From Methanomicrobiales archaeon (GTDB lineage: Archaea > Halobacteriota > Methanomicrobia > Methanomicrobiales > Methanospirillaceae), in NCBI GenBank assembly GCA_012520015.1, contig JAAYPD010000380.1, positions 1 to 5,057 on the forward strand: DNA of 5,057 nucleotides, given 5' to 3'. Each line of letters begins with the position of its first letter. Position 1 is the first letter of the stretch. The notes beneath the pieces are model-generated. The model was not told the origin of the DNA. It made no database searches and saw only the letters and a list, made by a program, of their open reading frames with translations. A program made the translations under genes and the position numbers. This document shows, piece by piece, positions 4,724 through 5,057 of the stretch.

Positions 4724-5057
4724 ATGAACAGGACAAATAATAAACCAGGGGAGAATTTTTCGCAGATGCTGGCATCCCAGTACCAGATCCCTGAAAACCA
4801 GGTGACTATCTCAATTATCCAGACCACTCCCCTTTTTTATGAATATCAGGTCAGGGAACCAGATCTCATCAGAGGAGATGCTGAGATAATAAAGTCCCTG
4901 AGATCACATTTCTCCCGGTTATTTAAAGATAAAAAAAGGAACCAGAAGTTCCTTCAGAATTTTTCTCATGAGTTTGCAGTTGAAACTTCAGGATTATTTC
5001 CATCTTTGCCTCCTGATAAGGTTGGTACATATGAGTATTATATATTCAGGGATGCCA
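4724..5057 (+). CDS. Probable type II/IV secretion system ATPase, archaellum/pilus type (N-terminal part, cut by right edge)
   Basis: The visible 111 codons begin M-N-R-T-N-N-K-P-G and stay open to the window edge. After a polar start of about 35 residues comes P-L-F-Y-E-Y-Q-V-R-E-P-D-L, followed by a charged helix with E-I-I-K-S-L-R, and near the edge Y-E-Y-Y-I-F-R-D. The order 'Y-x-V-x-E-P-x-L ... helix ... Y-Y-[IV]-x-R-D' is the arrangement I know from the N-terminal domain of archaeal FlaI/GspE-type ATPases, where 'Y-Y-x-x-R-D-x-x-G-Y-G-x-I-D-P' precedes the ATP-binding core. If right, the protein is a cytoplasmic hexameric ATPase that powers assembly of a pilus- or archaellum-like fibre, usually beside a TadC/FlaJ membrane gene to the right. 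No Walker motif is inside the window, so the call is provisional. There is no clear ribosome binding site; an in-frame ATG at 4766 has GGGGAG but 12 bases away, too far to be preferred. Confidence 0.6.
   Translation, partial: MNRTNNKPGENFSQMLASQYQIPENQVTISIIQTTPLFYEYQVREPDLIRGDAEIIKSLRSHFSRLFKDKKRNQKFLQNFSHEFAVETSGLFPSLPPDKVGTYEYYIFRDA

Overview
The window looks like chromosomal DNA of a methanogenic archaeon, most likely of the order Methanomicrobiales and possibly Methanospirillum-like. The supports are: a histidine kinase with the dimerisation motif T-R-H-D-I-L-N-H typical of the large kinase families of that order; Shine-Dalgarno sites of GGTGA type; AT-rich intergenic DNA with TATA-like boxes; T-rich stops after genes; and a last gene that reads like the N-terminus of an archaeal type II/IV secretion (archaellum/pilus-type) ATPase. 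The taxonomic call rests on memory of these families, not on a search.

Layout. The left third (1-1562, minus strand) is the start of a branched-chain amino acid type ABC transport operon: a complete lipoprotein substrate-binding protein (LivJ-like) followed 28 bases later by the N-terminus of a LivH-type permease, cut by the window edge. Upstream of the binding protein lies a small promoter region with a perfect 14-bp palindrome. Next (1738-2799, minus) is a membrane histidine kinase with four predicted membrane segments and no extra sensor domain. Divergent from it is a compact plus-strand cluster: a doubtful 60-residue ORF without an ATG start, a small cupin (3042-3389), and a small CxxC protein (3382-3651) that overlaps the cupin by 8 bases. 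It is closed by a clear hairpin plus T-tract terminator.

From 3700 to 4073 there is no convincing protein gene. A good TATA box at 3767-3776 is followed, at about the expected distance, by a block with nested complementary segments and a T-tract near 3990. This is the best candidate for something undescribed, a roughly 200-nt structured RNA. On the minus strand at 4074-4442 is a stand-alone CheY-like receiver protein. The AT-rich stretch 4443-4723 carries its promoter and a perfect 25-bp hyphenated palindrome (11-bp arms, 3-bp loop) just upstream of the last gene (4724 to the right edge, plus strand, partial).

How the genes may work together. The transporter genes import a small amphipathic solute. 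The kinase and the single-domain receiver, both on the minus strand about 1.3 kb apart, may form a phosphorelay, but nothing in the sequence proves this pairing. The cupin and CxxC proteins are probably co-translated. No mobile element, CRISPR array, tRNA or rRNA was seen, and no obviously new multi-gene system is evident.
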